From: Blastococcus xanthinilyticus
GTDB taxonomy: Bacteria; Actinomycetota; Actinomycetes; Mycobacteriales; Geodermatophilaceae
Direction: 5' to 3'
DNA: 64,000 nucleotides
NCBI RefSeq assembly: GCF_008124835.1
Contig: NZ_VNHW01000003.1
Coordinates: 186,001 to 250,000 of the forward strand
The translations under genes were made by a program, and so were the position numbers. This document shows, one piece after another, positions 47,010-54,589 of this stretch (positions are counted from its first letter, which is position 1; each line of letters begins with the position of its first letter). The notes under the pieces are model-generated. The model was not told the DNA's origin. It saw only the letters and a program-made list of their open reading frames with translations, and searched no databases.

Positions 47010-47750
47010 ATGGGTGAGCTGGATGGAAGGGCGGCACTCGTGACCGGCGGGGGGCGGGGTATCGGCGCCGCGATAGCCCTTGCACTGGCTGAGTCGGGTG
47101 CCGACGTCGCGGTGACCTACCAGAGGTCCGCGTCGACAGCCGAGGACGTGTGCCGCCGCGTTCGTCAGCTCGGCCACCGGGGGCTCGCGCTGCGGGCTGA
47201 GGCTGCGGACGCATCGGCAGTGCGCGACTCTGTTCAGCAGACCGTCGAGGAGTTGGGACGTCTTGACGTCCTGGTGCACAACGCCGGGGTGTTCCCCTCC
47301 GGCCCCCTGGAGCAGGTGACATTGGCGGACCTCGACGCCGCGCTCGACGTGCATGCGCGGTCGGCTTTCCTCGCCGCCCAGGCTGCCGCACCCCACATGC
47401 AGCATGGCGGGCGGCTCATCTTCGTCGGGTCATGCTTTGCCGAGCGTGTGCCCTACGGGGGCATCACGGCGTACGCGATGAGCAAGGCAGCGCTCTCCGG
47501 CCTGGTGCGCGGGCTGGCCCGCGACCTCGGCCCGCGAGGCATCACTGCCACCGTGGTGCACCCGGGGTCCACGGACACCGACATGAATCCTGCAGACGGC
47601 CCGGATGCTGACGCCGAGCGCGACCTGATCGCGCTCGGGCGCTACGCCAGTCCAGCCGAGATCGCCGCGACGGTGGCCGCCTTGGCGGGACAAGCCGGCG
47701 CATATGTCAGCGGCACCGCCATCCTCGTCGACGGCGGTTTCGCAGCATGA
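47010..47750 (+). CDS. SDR-family oxidoreductase
   Basis: The product is 246 residues from the ATG at 47010, with AAAGGAGGG 8-16 nt upstream. NADP motif TGGGRGIGAAIA, NAG in LVHNAGVF, the Ser in GSCFAERV and the YxxxK pair in YAMSKAAL. Substrate unknown. It is first gene of the TetR-regulated operon and its stop overlaps the SMR gene (ATGA). Confidence 0.93.
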   Translation: MGELDGRAALVTGGGRGIGAAIALALAESGADVAVTYQRSASTAEDVCRRVRQLGHRGLALRAEAADASAVRDSVQQTVEELGRLDVLVHNAGVFPSGPLEQVTLADLDAALDVHARSAFLAAQAAAPHMQHGGRLIFVGSCFAERVPYGGITAYAMSKAALSGLVRGLARDLGPRGITATVVHPGSTDTDMNPADGPDADAERDLIALGRYASPAEIAATVAALAGQAGAYVSGTAILVDGGFAA

Positions 47751-48079
47751 CGCGCGTCGCGACGGCGTGGCTGCTGCTTCTGGTCGCGGCGGCCCTGGAG
47801 GTCGTCTGGGCCGTGGCGCTGCAGCGCGCGAACGGACTCACCCGCCCGGGCTGGGCGCTCACGGCCGTGACCGTCGCCGCGCTCAGCCTCGGCGCCTTGG
47901 CCCTGGCCCTGCGCGACCTGCCGGTCGGCACTGCCTATGCAGTGTGGACAGGTCTGGGAGCCGCAGGGGTAGCAACGGTCGGCATGGTCTTCTTGGGCGA
48001 GCACGTCACCTGGGCGCGAGGAACGTGTCTCGTGCTGATCCTCGCCGGCGCGGCCGGCCTGCACCTCCTCGAGACCTAA
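47747..48079 (+). CDS. SMR-family small multidrug/guanidinium exporter (Gdx/SugE-like)
   Basis: The product is 110 residues with four membrane helices. The essential Glu is in AALEVVWAVALQRANG (~residue 17), and TAYAVWTGLGAAGVATVGM has the WTG of the Gdx (SugE) branch rather than the WSG of EmrE. It exports small cations such as guanidinium or quaternary amines in exchange for protons. It is coupled to the SDR gene, so modification and export may act on the same compound. Confidence 0.9.
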   Translation: MTRVATAWLLLLVAAALEVVWAVALQRANGLTRPGWALTAVTVAALSLGALALALRDLPVGTAYAVWTGLGAAGVATVGMVFLGEHVTWARGTCLVLILAGAAGLHLLET

Positions 48080-48932
48080 CGGTCACAACCAGGCCGACGG
48101 GCGCACGTCCCGTCATGGGCGGCCGCCACGAAACCCGTTTCGCATGACTGTCCCGACACCGCCCTTGAACCCGAGCCCGCCCAGATGCGAACGTTCGAGA
48201 TGCCGTCGCTAGATGACTGATGCTCTGAAAGCGGATCGCCGCCTCGTGGTGTCCGAGGTGCTGGTAGAGGCCGGTTAGGCGCTCATCCTGCCGAAGGCCC
48301 TCCCATGCGACTCAGTGGTCAGCGGATCAGTCGACACCCGGAGGCGGTTCGTCCCACAAGACGAACGCCTTACGGGAATGGCGCAGGTCAGGCGGTGCGC
48401 CGTGCGGCGGACGTCCCGCATGCCCCGTCCGGTAACGATTCTCGCAGGGGGTCGCCAACCGGTACGTCTGCTGCGGCCTGGCCGTGGTCCTGGCGGTGAC
48501 GCTTGGCGCCGCCCCCACTTCGGCTGATCCCTTGCCAGTGAGCGGATGACCAAGACCCGTCCGAGGACCACGGCCAGCGGAGTTCGATGAAGTCCTTCAG
48601 GCGTCCAGCGGACGCGCCGGCGTCAGAAACAGGAGAAGCCCCACCGGCCTGAAGACCGTGGGGTTCAACTTGGTGTCCGAGGGGCGACTTGCTACATACG
48701 CACACGACTCAACCCACTGCGACGAGTCGCCTGTTGTCGTCGACGGGTGGTGGACACCCGCCTTCCAGATGCGACTGTTCGCGCGTGACGGGAGCCCGAT
48801 GGAAGATGCCACCCGCGATCTACCGGAACCTCTAGGGTCGCGTAGTCACCGCGACGCGGTCCGTCGGGCGTGCACGTCGCTTGTCGGCCGGACGTCCTGG
48901 TTCGGATGCGAAGGACGCGGGCTGAGGCCTGC
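48080..48932. other. Non-coding stretch in island, contains tRNA-3'-end-like repeat
   Basis: About 850 nt without a supported gene. Frames at 48597-48948 run through the repeat TGGTGTCCGAGGGGCGACTT at 48671-48690 and have no recognisable domain. That repeat matches the 3' end of the tRNA-Leu gene at 53307-53327 with one mismatch in 21, and is followed by GCTACATACGCACAC, also seen at 51221-51235. Confidence 0.6.
48671..48705. repeat. tRNA-Leu 3'-end-like repeat, copy B
   Basis: TGGTGTCCGAGGGGCGACTT then GCTACATACGCACAC. The first 21 bases equal the tRNA-Leu(GAG) 3' end including its CCA, apart from one C for G. Such copies are typical of attachment sites left by elements integrating in tRNA genes, though no integrase is present here. 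Confidence 0.65.
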
Positions 48933-49040
48933 TCACACGTTGAAGTAGACGAGCGCGCCGTAGACGACGGCTCCGAGTAGCACGGACGCCGTCGTGATGG
49001 TGGCCCAGAAGAGCACCTGCCCGAGCAGTCGCCGGTTCAC
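48933..49040 (-). CDS. Tiny membrane protein (35 aa) coupled to esterase
   Basis: A GTG overlaps the esterase stop (GTGA at 49037-49040). The 35-residue product has a short basic start (VNRRLLGQ) and one membrane helix (VLFWATITTASVLLGAVVYG). Start coupling and composition argue that it is a real small membrane protein; too short to assign a family. Confidence 0.5.
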   Translation of the reverse strand: MNRRLLGQVLFWATITTASVLLGAVVYGALVYFNV

Positions 49041-50077
49041 GTCGCCCTGGCCTCGACGAAGGCGACGACGTCCTCCAGGACGGTCTGTCCGGGAGCGGTG
49101 TCCAGGTCGAACTGGTACTCATGCGGCAGGTTCTCGCCGGTACCGGTCCAGTAGCGACTGGTGACGTCGACGCCTCGGGCGCGCAGGACGGCGTCGAACT
49201 CGTAGGCCTGGTCCTCGAACGGATCGCCGTCACCGACGGTCAGGTAGACGTCGGGGTAGTCGCTCGTCGCCGTGCGCACCGTGGAGAGTTCCTCGATCCG
49301 TGGGTGGGTCACCCAGTCGCGCCGGCCGAGGTACGCCCAGCCGAAGGTCCGCAGCGCGGGAAAGCCGGTGCGCATCACGGTGTCCATGTCGTGGAAGCCG
49401 CAGAACAGGATGACTCCGCGCAGGTGCTCCGATTCCAGGGCGGCGGTGAGGTGCATCCGCTCGCGCAACGTGCTGCTGGTCTGCAGTGCGGCGACCTGGC
49501 TGGCGATCTGAGCACCCGCGGAGTCCCCGCCGAGGAAGATCTGGGTCGGGTCGCCGCCGAACCGCGGGGCCTCGGTCCGCAGGTAGGTGAGGGCCGAGTT
49601 GGCCTGCTCGACCGGGACGGGGTACCGGGCGTCCGGCGCGACGGTGTAGTCCAGGCTCGCAACGGTGAAGCCTTGGGCGGCCAGGACGCGGGCGTAGGCG
49701 TCGATCTGGGTGGGGGAGCCGGAGATCCACCCACCGCCGTGCATCCAGAGGATGACGGGCCGCAGCGTCGCGTCGCTGTGGGGCGGCACGGAGAGGCGCA
49801 GGCGGGCCGCGGGGGTTCCGGGCAGGGTGACTTCGGTGACGTCGACCGCGGCGGCCTCCTCGGCGAACGGTCCGGCGGTGAGGTGGTCGGCTTCGAACAG
49901 CGCGCGGACGATGTGCGCGCCGGGTTGCACCGAAAAGGCGTGGACCAGCACCGGCAGCACGATCCCCACCAGCACGAGCAGCGCGGCCGCTCGGGTGCTT
50001 CGCCCCGGAAGGTGCCGTCGAGCCTTCCTCTGGTCGCTGCTGCCGGGGCTCGACACAGGGCTCCCCGCTCGGCTCAT
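49037..50077 (-). CDS. HSL-family alpha/beta hydrolase (esterase/lipase), membrane-anchored
   Basis: The product is 346 residues. An N-terminal membrane helix (ALLVLVGIVLPVLVHAFSV, ~residues 32-50) anchors it. HGGGW (oxyanion), GGDSAGAQ (nucleophile Ser ~195), GDGDPFED (acid) and a His in ENLPHEYQFD complete the hormone-sensitive-lipase triad. It hydrolyses short esters or amides. It is coupled to a 35-aa membrane ORF downstream, and another hydrophobic remnant ends at its start. Confidence 0.9.
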   Translation of the reverse strand: MSRAGSPVSSPGSSDQRKARRHLPGRSTRAAALLVLVGIVLPVLVHAFSVQPGAHIVRALFEADHLTAGPFAEEAAAVDVTEVTLPGTPAARLRLSVPPHSDATLRPVILWMHGGGWISGSPTQIDAYARVLAAQGFTVASLDYTVAPDARYPVPVEQANSALTYLRTEAPRFGGDPTQIFLGGDSAGAQIASQVAALQTSSTLRERMHLTAALESEHLRGVILFCGFHDMDTVMRTGFPALRTFGWAYLGRRDWVTHPRIEELSTVRTATSDYPDVYLTVGDGDPFEDQAYEFDAVLRARGVDVTSRYWTGTGENLPHEYQFDLDTAPGQTVLEDVVAFVEARAT

Positions 50078-50160
50078 CGCTCCGCGGCCACGAGCAGCGC
50101 GATGGCGGGTCCCGCCACGACGAGGTACATGAGCGCGAAGATAACGGTGTACGGGACGGC
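50074..50160 (-). pseudogene. Remnant of a small membrane protein upstream of the esterase
   Basis: A frame reading VPYTVIFALMYLVVAGPAIA to a TGA that overlaps the esterase ATG (ATGA) is clearly membrane-like, but it has no start codon before an upstream in-frame stop. It looks like the 3' end of a gene whose 5' part was lost at a rearrangement point near 50160. Confidence 0.35.
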
Positions 50161-50478
50161 ACTACCCGACGAGCGCGCCGGCGTTGCGCTCCATCATCAC
50201 GTGCGCGTGCAGCGTGCGGGTGAGCACGCTCGGGTGGGTGACGTGGCGGGGTCTCGACGGCGTGGAATTCGTGACCCTGGAGTACGTCGAAGTCGTTCCC
50301 GTGGCCGGGCTACTCGCCGCCGGTCGTGCCCACACGTAACCCGGTGGAGTTGACCCGCTTGCGTGGACACCTGCTTGCTGGGGTGACCATAGGCGGGGCC
50401 GGTAGCGGTCCACTGAGTGCAACGGGCGCGCCATGTGTCGGAGCATGGTGGCGGTCGTGCGTTCGACGTGTCCGCCAG
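50078..50478. other. Junction region with gene remnants, no intact gene
   Basis: About 400 nt. A 41-codon plus-strand frame at 50214-50339 (VTWRGLDGVEFVTLEYVEVV) faintly resembles the start of the putative glycolipid-binding family (WRGLDxxxxE...L) but ends early. Otherwise nothing recognisable; it reads as a patchwork of broken ends. Confidence 0.4.
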
Positions 50479-51030
50479 TCAGTCGCGCGGCAGCTTCCAT
50501 CCCCACTGCCAGGGCCAGAGGAACCGGCGACCGTGGTGGGCCAGCTCGTCGTACGGGAAGTCGGCCACTCGCGCATGGGCATCGACGAAGGCGGTTTCGT
50601 ACTGGTTGCGGTCGAAGATGATCGGCTGGTCGAGCTGATTCACCGGCCTGGGGTCGTAGATGCCGTCCTCCCAGAGGAAGTCCGACCACGAGACCTCGGT
50701 GTCTCCGAGGCCGAGCGCGGTGGTGAGCGCCCCGCATCCCAGGTCCCCGTCCACGACGCACACCAGCAGTGCCAGTCGGCCAGGCGCGAGGTCTTCGCTG
50801 GGACGACGACCGATGAATCCCTCGACCGCGTCTGGGATGCCCGGCAGCCACGGACGGTTCAGCTCCGTCACCAGGTCCGGCCCCGGGGTGGCCGCGACCG
50901 ACCGCAGCGACTGGCCGTTGACCACCAGGTCGAGGAAGCACGACTCGGGGTGGCGCGTGACGTTGCCGTCATGGAAGACCTGCTTCACGACAGCGGGCTC
51001 CAGGCGCAGGGTTGCCAACTCTGAGGTCAC
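50479..51030 (-). CDS. Hypothetical protein (183 aa)
   Basis: The GTG at 51030 starts a soluble acidic protein with PESCFLDLVVNGQSLRSVAA, WSDFLWEDGIYDPRPVNQLD and HHGRRFLWPWQWGWKLP. The style resembles immunity or orphan cargo proteins in accessory regions, but no family is recognised. It ends about 400 nt from the esterase region. Confidence 0.7.
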   Translation of the reverse strand: MTSELATLRLEPAVVKQVFHDGNVTRHPESCFLDLVVNGQSLRSVAATPGPDLVTELNRPWLPGIPDAVEGFIGRRPSEDLAPGRLALLVCVVDGDLGCGALTTALGLGDTEVSWSDFLWEDGIYDPRPVNQLDQPIIFDRNQYETAFVDAHARVADFPYDELAHHGRRFLWPWQWGWKLPRD

Positions 51031-51139
51031 GGCTGCAGTATCGCCATGCCGCGACGTCCCGACGCCCTGCCCGCAGATGATGGCGCGTCAGATCGGCAGG
51101 TCGATGATGACTGGGGCGGTGAGACTGGCTCGTTACCGA

Positions 51140-51172
51140 CGACAGGGCGCCCACGATGTGGGCGCCCTGTCG
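51140..51172. terminator. Perfect 15-bp hairpin (terminator-like)
   Basis: CGACAGGGCGCCCAC (51140-51154) and GTGGGCGCCCTGTCG (51158-51172) pair perfectly across a 3-nt loop. It is followed by CTGGCGTGAGCCAG, a second small hairpin. An imperfect copy with the same order exists at 44566-44644. Confidence 0.75.
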
Positions 51173-51203
51173 CGTTCGGTCCTGGCGTGAGCCAGGCATC
51201 TTG

Positions 51204-51240
51204 TGCCGAGGGGCGACACGCTACATACGCACACCCCTCG
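51204..51240. repeat. tRNA-Leu 3'-end-like repeat, copy C
   Basis: TGCCGAGGGGCGACACGCTA then CATACGCACACCCCTCG. It shares CCGAGGGGCGAC and GCTACATACGCACAC with copy B, but has lost the T in GTGTCC. It also forms CGAGGGG/CCCCTCG ends. Confidence 0.55.
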
Positions 51241-51536
51241 ACGCGCTTCGGTGACCTGCTCGGAATCCGAGCAGTCCCGTCCCAAAGCTGCTCATCGCAG
51301 ATGAGGATGTAGTCGGGGGCGGCGGAGCCCCCCGATCTCGAGAAGAAGTCTGGCGATGTACTTGGTGAGGCTGCGGAACCTGACGGCGGAGCTCGGTCAG
51401 CATTGCTGGAACACCGGAGCCGAGTACTGCGATCAAGGTGGTGCTTGTGGCCTTGCTTCGGGGGAATCTCCGTATGCGGTCGCCGTCGTGCAGGGAGCTC
51501 CCGGCGCAGCTGACCTGACCGTTGTCGGCGCTCAGG

Positions 51537-52442
51537 TCAGGTGAGTTGCTCGTGCTGAAACGTCTCGCCGTGGGGGTAGATGAGCTCGACCTCGAAGCTG
51601 TCTGCGGCGACATGCTCGAGGAAGCTGCGGGCGGTCCCGGTGGGTGCGGCCGGGAGCAGGACCGCGATGGACTCGACGGTGATCCGGTCGTCGAGGGCGG
51701 AGGTGTTCGCCGCGTACCGGTAGGCGGCTGCCTGAGCCCACGCGTGAGCGACGGTGACGACATCGGCGGCGGCTTTCGCCTCCACGATGCGCCGGACCGT
51801 CGGCTCGTACACGTCGGCTCGCAGTTCACCGATGGGATGCTCTCGGAGGTAGGGGTGCGGGAGTGTTGCGACGTACGCGGCGACAAGGTCCGCTTCCAGC
51901 TGCTGGCGGGCGGGTGAAGCCGGTGGTTGCTCGGCGACGGCTGCGGCCCGCTGAGCGAAGCGGCCAGCCGTGTCAAAGCGTGATGGCAGCTCGGTTCGCT
52001 GCCAGTACACGCGGCTGCTCTTGAGTTCGTGACCTTTCAGCAGGGTGTGCATGGCCTCGTAGACGTCGCAGTGCCGGTGACGGCCGCCGAGCTCCTCGAA
52101 CGCCTCCCAGATGGACCGGCTGCCGCCCGGTCGGTCGTTGCGGGTGCACGGCCACTGCAGAGACAGGACGGCGTTCGAGACCTCGTCGAGAGGTGCGGGT
52201 GCGGCGTCAGCGGGGCGGGGGCGGCGCATTCCCTCGAGCGCGTAGAACATCACGTCGGTGCGTTCGAGGTCCAGGACGGCGCGCGTGACCGCCACGGTGG
52301 CCTCATCGGTGTAGCCGCCCGCCTTGAGGTGGTCGATGACCTCCTGCCACTGCAGCGGATCTTCCCCGAGATGCTGCTCGATGTAGCGGGTCGCGACGGC
52401 AATGACGTGGTCGAGGTTCTGCGAGGCGGAGGTGGTGCTCAT
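51537..52442 (-). CDS. Orphan protein with restriction-nuclease-like D...ExK pattern
   Basis: The product is 301 residues from the ATG at 52442. The N-terminal half has helical segments and ERTDVMFYALEGMRR. At ~residues 205-250, LRADVYEPTVRRIVEAKAAA followed by VAHAWAQAAAYRYA fits the Asp ... Glu-x-Lys ... Gln-x3-Tyr pattern of PD-(D/E)XK nucleases. No other domain is recognised. Its place in the island between repeats and a VapBC pair suggests a defence or selfish-element role (inference). Confidence 0.7.
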   Translation of the reverse strand: MSTTSASQNLDHVIAVATRYIEQHLGEDPLQWQEVIDHLKAGGYTDEATVAVTRAVLDLERTDVMFYALEGMRRPRPADAAPAPLDEVSNAVLSLQWPCTRNDRPGGSRSIWEAFEELGGRHRHCDVYEAMHTLLKGHELKSSRVYWQRTELPSRFDTAGRFAQRAAAVAEQPPASPARQQLEADLVAAYVATLPHPYLREHPIGELRADVYEPTVRRIVEAKAAADVVTVAHAWAQAAAYRYAANTSALDDRITVESIAVLLPAAPTGTARSFLEHVAADSFEVELIYPHGETFQHEQLT

Positions 52443-52633
52443 GACCACGAACGCTACGACGATCACGGGCCCGTCGGAGACCGAGCGCAGGTCAGGTAAA
52501 TCTGAGTGCGAGCAGTTCGGCCCGGCTCCGCTGCCGGCTCCTCGCCGCCGCTCTGCACCACCCTCGACTGCGATGAGCCCCCGAAGCGAGCGTGGCCAAC
52601 GCGATCATGCGTGTATATGCTGCTGGGCCGATA

Positions 52634-52645
52634 GGCATATATGCC
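52634..52645. promoter_or_regulatory. VapBC operator palindrome
   Basis: GGCATATATGCC is a perfect 12-bp palindrome 13 nt before the vapB start, and GTATATGC at 52613-52620 repeats one half 21 nt upstream. AT-rich palindromes of this sort are usual VapBC binding sites, giving autorepression. Confidence 0.65.
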
Positions 52646-52658
52646 CGGGAGTTGTGCA

Positions 52659-52865
52659 ATGACCAAGCGCCTGATCGACCTCGATGACGAACTGCTTGCT
52701 CGAGCGCAGAGGGAACTGAACACCCGCGGGGTGTCGGACACGGTCCGCGCCGCGCTGTGGCAGGCAGCAAGCGCGGCCGCGCGTGCGCGGCAGGTTGCTT
52801 GGCTGCGAGAGGGTGGCTTGGAGACGTTGGCCGATCCGGAGAAGCGGACTGACGTGTGGCGGTGA
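52659..52865 (+). CDS. vapB: VapB-type antitoxin
   Basis: The product is 68 residues: TKRLIDLDDELLARAQRELN is the ribbon-helix-helix DNA-binding part of the VapB family, and the C-terminal tail with VAWLREGGLETLADPEK binds the toxin. Its stop overlaps a GTG of the toxin gene. Base composition is slightly lower in GC than surrounding genes. Confidence 0.9.
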   Translation: MTKRLIDLDDELLARAQRELNTRGVSDTVRAALWQAASAAARARQVAWLREGGLETLADPEKRTDVWR

Positions 52866-53278
52866 TCGCCCGGTTTCTCATCGACACCAGCGCGGCGGCC
52901 CGTATGCGCGTGGTTGCCGTCGCGGACCGATTGGAGCCGCTCATCACCGGCGGTCTGGTCGCCACTTGCGCCACCCTCGATGCCGAGGCGCTCCACAGCG
53001 CTCGCAGCCCGGCCGAGTACGAGCAGGTGCGTGCGGACCGCCGAGAGGCGTACGAGTACCTGCCCACCGACGACGTTCACTGGCAGCGTGCCTTCGACGC
53101 CCAGCGAACGCTCGCCCGAAGCGGGCGGCATCGAGCGGTGGGTATCGCCGATCTGCTAACGGCGGTGCTTGCCGCGGAACACGGGGTCACGGTCCTGCAC
53201 TACGACAGCGACTTCGAGATCGCCGCCGAGGTACTCGACTTCGAACACCGGTGGGTCCTGACACGAGGAATCGTGTAG
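52862..53278 (+). CDS. vapC: VapC-type PIN-domain toxin (ribonuclease)
   Basis: The product is 138 residues from the GTG at 52862 (GTGA overlap); GTG at 52856 would add two residues. PIN acidic residues: FLIDTSAAARM, TCATLDAEALHSAR, VGIADLLTAVLA and VLHYDSDFE. VapC toxins cleave tRNA or rRNA unless held by VapB. The pair lies 28 nt before the tRNA-Leu gene end, a common address for island-stabilising modules. Confidence 0.92.
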   Translation: MIARFLIDTSAAARMRVVAVADRLEPLITGGLVATCATLDAEALHSARSPAEYEQVRADRREAYEYLPTDDVHWQRAFDAQRTLARSGRHRAVGIADLLTAVLAAEHGVTVLHYDSDFEIAAEVLDFEHRWVLTRGIV

Positions 53279-53306
53279 TGACACCCATCAAGAGGTGTGC
53301 ATGAGC

Positions 53307-53394
53307 TGGTGTCCGAGGGGGGACTTGAACCCCCACGCCCGATAAAGGGCACTAGCACCTCAAGCTAGCGCGTCTGCCATTCCGCCACCCGGAC
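53307..53394 (-). tRNA. tRNA-Leu (anticodon GAG), CCA encoded
   Basis: On the minus strand it begins GTCCGGGTGGCGGAATGGCA. Anticodon arm CTAGC-TTGAGGT-GCTAG gives anticodon GAG, reading CUC/CUU. A long variable arm (TGCCC...GGGCG) is class II, as in tRNA-Leu. T-arm GGGGGTTCAAGTCCCCC and acceptor CTCGGAC close the fold, with A73 and an encoded CCA. Its 3' end is the right edge of the accessory region. Confidence 0.95.
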
Positions 53395-53462
53395 GAGTGC
53401 GAGGAGAAGACTACCTGACCCCCGGGGGCTGATCACGCACCCCCCGGCGGCGCCGTGGCGGG

Positions 53463-54494
53463 TCAGGCGGGAGCCAGGGCGACCCGTCCACGGCCGGCCC
53501 GCTTGGCGTCGTAGAGCGCCGCGTCGGCCGAGGTGTAGAGCGCGCGGCGGTCCCGCGAGAACCGGGGGAGGTGGGCCACGCCCAGGCTGATCGATAGCGA
53601 CAGCAGGGTGCCGTCGGGGAGCACGAGCGGCTCGGCGCGCACCGCGTGCAGCAGCTCCTCGGCGCGCCGGGCGGCGACGTCCACCGCGCACCCGGGCAGG
53701 AGGACGGCGAGCTCGTCGCCGCCCAGCCGGGACAGGACGGCGTCCTCCGCCCGGATCCGGCCGCGGAGCACCCGCGCGAGGTGCACCAGCACGTCGTCGC
53801 CCACCGGGTGCCCGTGGTTGTCGTTGATCGACTTGAACGAGTCGACGTCGATGAGCACCAGCGAGGTGCCGCCGGGCACCGGGTGGTGCAGCGCCGTCTC
53901 CAGCGCCTCGTCGAACGCCCGCCGGGTCGCCAGGCCGGTCAGCGAGTCGATGGTCACCTGCCGCTGCAGGGCCTCGACGAGGAGCGCCTGGGTGCGGTTG
54001 GCCCGGACCAGCAGCGTGGCGATGACGGCGAGCACGGCGCCGAAGAAGATGAAGTCGGCCAGCGCCGCGGCCGTCGGCAGCAGGATGAGCAGGGTGACCA
54101 GGTCGGTGAGCAGCGCGCTCGCCGTCACCAGGACCACGGCCGGCGTCCGCAGATGGATCGCCACCCACAGCACGGGGAAGGCGTAGAACGCCTGGGAGCC
54201 GGCGGAGGCGTCGCCGGTGAGCGTGTTGAGCGTCCCGATCAGCGCGATGCCGGCCAGGGCGATGGCCGGCACGACGTGCCAGCGCTCGAGCAGCTCGTCG
54301 GGCAGCACGTGGCAGGCCGCGGCGGCTCCGAGCAGGGCGACCACGCCGCCGAAGTGGATCAGCTTGGTGCCCACGCCCCCCATGGGGACGCCGAACAGCG
54401 GCAGCACCAGCAGCGCGAACGCGGTCACGACGAGGATGAGGGCGGCGCTGTGCCCGGCTCCCCGGGGCTCGTGGGCGCGCAGCGCGCGCGTCAT
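53463..54494 (-). CDS. Diguanylate cyclase (GGDEF), membrane-bound
   Basis: The product is 343 residues from the ATG at 54494. About six membrane helices (~residues 18-165) precede a GGDEF domain: LTGLATRRAFDEALETALHH, SLVLIDVDSFKSINDNHGHP and the active-site loop RLGGDELAVLLPG, GGDEL instead of GGDEF, an accepted variant. It makes cyclic-di-GMP from two GTP. An inhibitory I-site (RxxD) is not obvious. It is a single gene. Confidence 0.93.
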   Translation of the reverse strand: MTRALRAHEPRGAGHSAALILVVTAFALLVLPLFGVPMGGVGTKLIHFGGVVALLGAAAACHVLPDELLERWHVVPAIALAGIALIGTLNTLTGDASAGSQAFYAFPVLWVAIHLRTPAVVLVTASALLTDLVTLLILLPTAAALADFIFFGAVLAVIATLLVRANRTQALLVEALQRQVTIDSLTGLATRRAFDEALETALHHPVPGGTSLVLIDVDSFKSINDNHGHPVGDDVLVHLARVLRGRIRAEDAVLSRLGGDELAVLLPGCAVDVAARRAEELLHAVRAEPLVLPDGTLLSLSISLGVAHLPRFSRDRRALYTSADAALYDAKRAGRGRVALAPA

Positions 54495-54589
54495 CCTCAC
54501 GCCCGGATCATCGACGGCGGAGAGCGGCTGCTGTAGGCCTATTCACCCGTGGGGGGCAGGTGTCCTGGCGTTGCGGCACGATCGGGTGC

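Larger units (their letters stand above)
51031..51536. other. Non-coding stretch: terminator hairpin and repeat module, copy 2
   Basis: About 500 nt. Left part: a perfect 15-bp hairpin (51140-51172), the hairpin CTGGCGTGAGCCAG and a tRNA-3'-like repeat (51204-51240). Right part (51290-51530): no recognisable gene, though frames are open. Confidence 0.6.

Noticed and set aside
48597-48948. Small open frames on both strands across the repeat at 48671
   Set aside because: They read through a repeat that resembles a tRNA end, show no domain and have no ribosome site. The similarity between frames at 48.7 and 51.2 kb comes from the repeat, not from a protein family.
53310-53462. C-terminal extension of a minus-strand frame through the tRNA-Leu gene
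   Set aside because: The residues ending VAEWQTR are the usual translation of a tRNA-Leu 5' end. The diguanylate cyclase has its own stop at 53463.
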